DNA of 64,000 nt from SSC3 sp963769585 (GTDB taxonomy: Bacteria > Actinomycetota > Actinomycetes > Propionibacteriales > Nocardioidaceae): contig CAVYMJ010000006.1 in the NCBI GenBank assembly GCA_963769585.1, forward strand, positions 1,426,001-1,490,000, written 5' to 3'. Positions 63,295 through 64,000 of the stretch are shown one piece after another (positions within the stretch are counted from its first letter, which is position 1; the number at the start of each line of letters is the position of its first letter). The notes under the pieces are model-generated. The model was not told the origin of the DNA. It made no database searches and worked only from the letters and a program-made list of their open reading frames with translations. The translations under genes were made by a program, and so were the position numbers.

Positions 63295-64000
63295 CTACAC
63301 CGGGTTGACGATCTTGTCGTGCAGATGGATCTCGCCACTGTCGATGTAGCTGTCCGGCGTACGGGCGGCGGTGCTGTACGAGCAGCCGCTCACGCACTCA
63401 ACGGCGAAGTAGTCGTACGGCGCCGCCTTGTTCTTCCCGTTGTCGATGCCGCAGGCGAAGAAGGACGCGGCGTGCTTCTCGCCGTTCCGCTCGTAGGTGC
63501 CCTCAGCGGTGAAGACGAACGAGTTCACGCCGTCGAGGACCACACCGTCACAGCTGACACCCTTGCCCGTGGTCAGGCTGGTGATCTTCCTGGCGTCGAT
63601 CTTGGCACCGAGTCCCTTGTCGTCGACCTTGAGCTTGCCCTTGTAGGCGCCCTTCTTGTAGCTCTTGGCCTCGAACTCGAACCTGATGTCGTCGTACTTC
63701 TCGCCGCTGTTGCGCGCCAGCTTGCCGGAGCCGTGGACCTTGCCCTGGCCGGCGGTGCAGACCGGGGCTTCCGGGTTCGTCTCGGGGTCTCCCAGCTTGA
63801 CCGCGCCGTACTGCTCACCCTCGACCAGCGGGGCAGAGCAGTCGGTTGCGATCTGGACCGTCTCCAGCAGGGTGACACCGTCGGCGGCGTAGAGGTGGAT
63901 GAAGACCTTCGAGCCGAAGTCCTTCTCGCCCGCGTTGGCTGCCATCAGGGTGAAGGACTCACCTTCGCTTACAGGGCCACCGCTGTAGAAGACCTTGGCG
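63295..64000 (-). CDS. C-terminal part of a protein of unknown function, cut by window edge
   Basis: The frame is open from the right edge, and the last 234 residues lie in the window. An in-frame ATG at 63945 exists, but the reading frame continues upstream (AKVFYSGGPVSEGESFTLM), so the start is outside. The protein has a beta-rich domain with cysteine pairs (DCSAPLVEGEQYGAVKLGD, PVCTAGQ, SFFACGID, VECVSGCSYS), which points to an exported or extracellular location. It resembles the uncharacterised domain seen in large surface proteins with repeats; this resemblance is from memory. No catalytic motif is visible. Confidence 0.7.
   Translation of the reverse strand, partial: AKVFYSGGPVSEGESFTLMAANAGEKDFGSKVFIHLYAADGVTLLETVQIATDCSAPLVEGEQYGAVKLGDPETNPEAPVCTAGQGKVHGSGKLARNSGEKYDDIRFEFEAKSYKKGAYKGKLKVDDKGLGAKIDARKITSLTTGKGVSCDGVVLDGVNSFVFTAEGTYERNGEKHAASFFACGIDNGKNKAAPYDYFAVECVSGCSYSTAARTPDSYIDSGEIHLHDKIVNPV

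Overview
High-GC actinobacterial chromosome, most likely a Nocardioides-like member of the Nocardioidaceae. This is inferred from codon use, RbpA, WhiA, an acVLRF1-type protein, OpcA, a mycothiol-type enzyme and Rieske/Suf gene organisation; no rRNA is present to confirm it. About 60 protein genes fill the window densely. I see no tRNA, rRNA, CRISPR array, insertion sequence or phage, and no gene-free stretch longer than 300 bases.

Region 1 (1-8.1 kb) is mixed. It holds a truncated secreted subtilase, an ABC-F / crotonase / ABC exporter / SDR run on the minus strand, a zinc metallopeptidase, an acVLRF1-type ribosome-rescue candidate and a small secreted protein. Region 2 (8.1-14.7 kb) is the SUF iron-sulfur operon in the order sufR-sufB-sufD-Rieske-sufC-sufS-sufU-sufT on the minus strand. 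A DtxR/IdeR-like iron box and a candidate SufR inverted repeat lie at its head. Region 3 (14.7-30.5 kb) holds an ABC-2 exporter pair with ctaA, convergent ctaB, then a translationally coupled pentose-phosphate operon (tkt-tal-pgi-zwf-opcA-pgl). It ends with rbpA, secG and the glycolytic gap-pgk-tpiA run. Region 4 (30.6-41.9 kb) is whiA-yvcK-rapZ-uvrC, a Tat/lipoprotein Rieske, uvrA under a LexA box, and small housekeeping genes. Regions 2-4 broadly follow the gene neighbourhood known from Mycobacterium tuberculosis Rv1420-Rv1466, which supports an ancestral chromosomal core.

Region 5 (42-63.2 kb) is a steroid (sterol) catabolism locus resembling M. tuberculosis Rv3504-Rv3526 but reshuffled. 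It contains kshB, a small Cys-containing ORF, kshA, the acyl-CoA dehydrogenase pair chsE4/chsE5 (fadE26/27), fadD17, an ipdC-like gene fused in operon with fadD19, echA19, another acyl-CoA synthetase, an Rv3520c-like F420 oxidoreductase, a DUF35 protein, ltp4, ltp3 and a crotonase. Five 14-bp sites matching the KstR operator pattern (four perfect, one with a single mismatch) sit exactly in the divergent or leading promoters of these units. They skip the interspersed ArsR/YCII, methyltransferase, LuxR-type ATPase and DUF4242 genes. The gene set (fadD19, ltp3, ltp4, echA19, chsE4/5, kshAB) suggests degradation of sterol side chains, including C24-branched phytosterol side chains, plus the ring-opening 9-alpha-hydroxylation. 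The window ends inside a secreted-type protein of unknown function.

Many promoters appear leaderless: a TANNNT -10 box lies about 6 nt before the start codon. Most convergent gene pairs either abut or overlap, or are separated by a strong GC hairpin.
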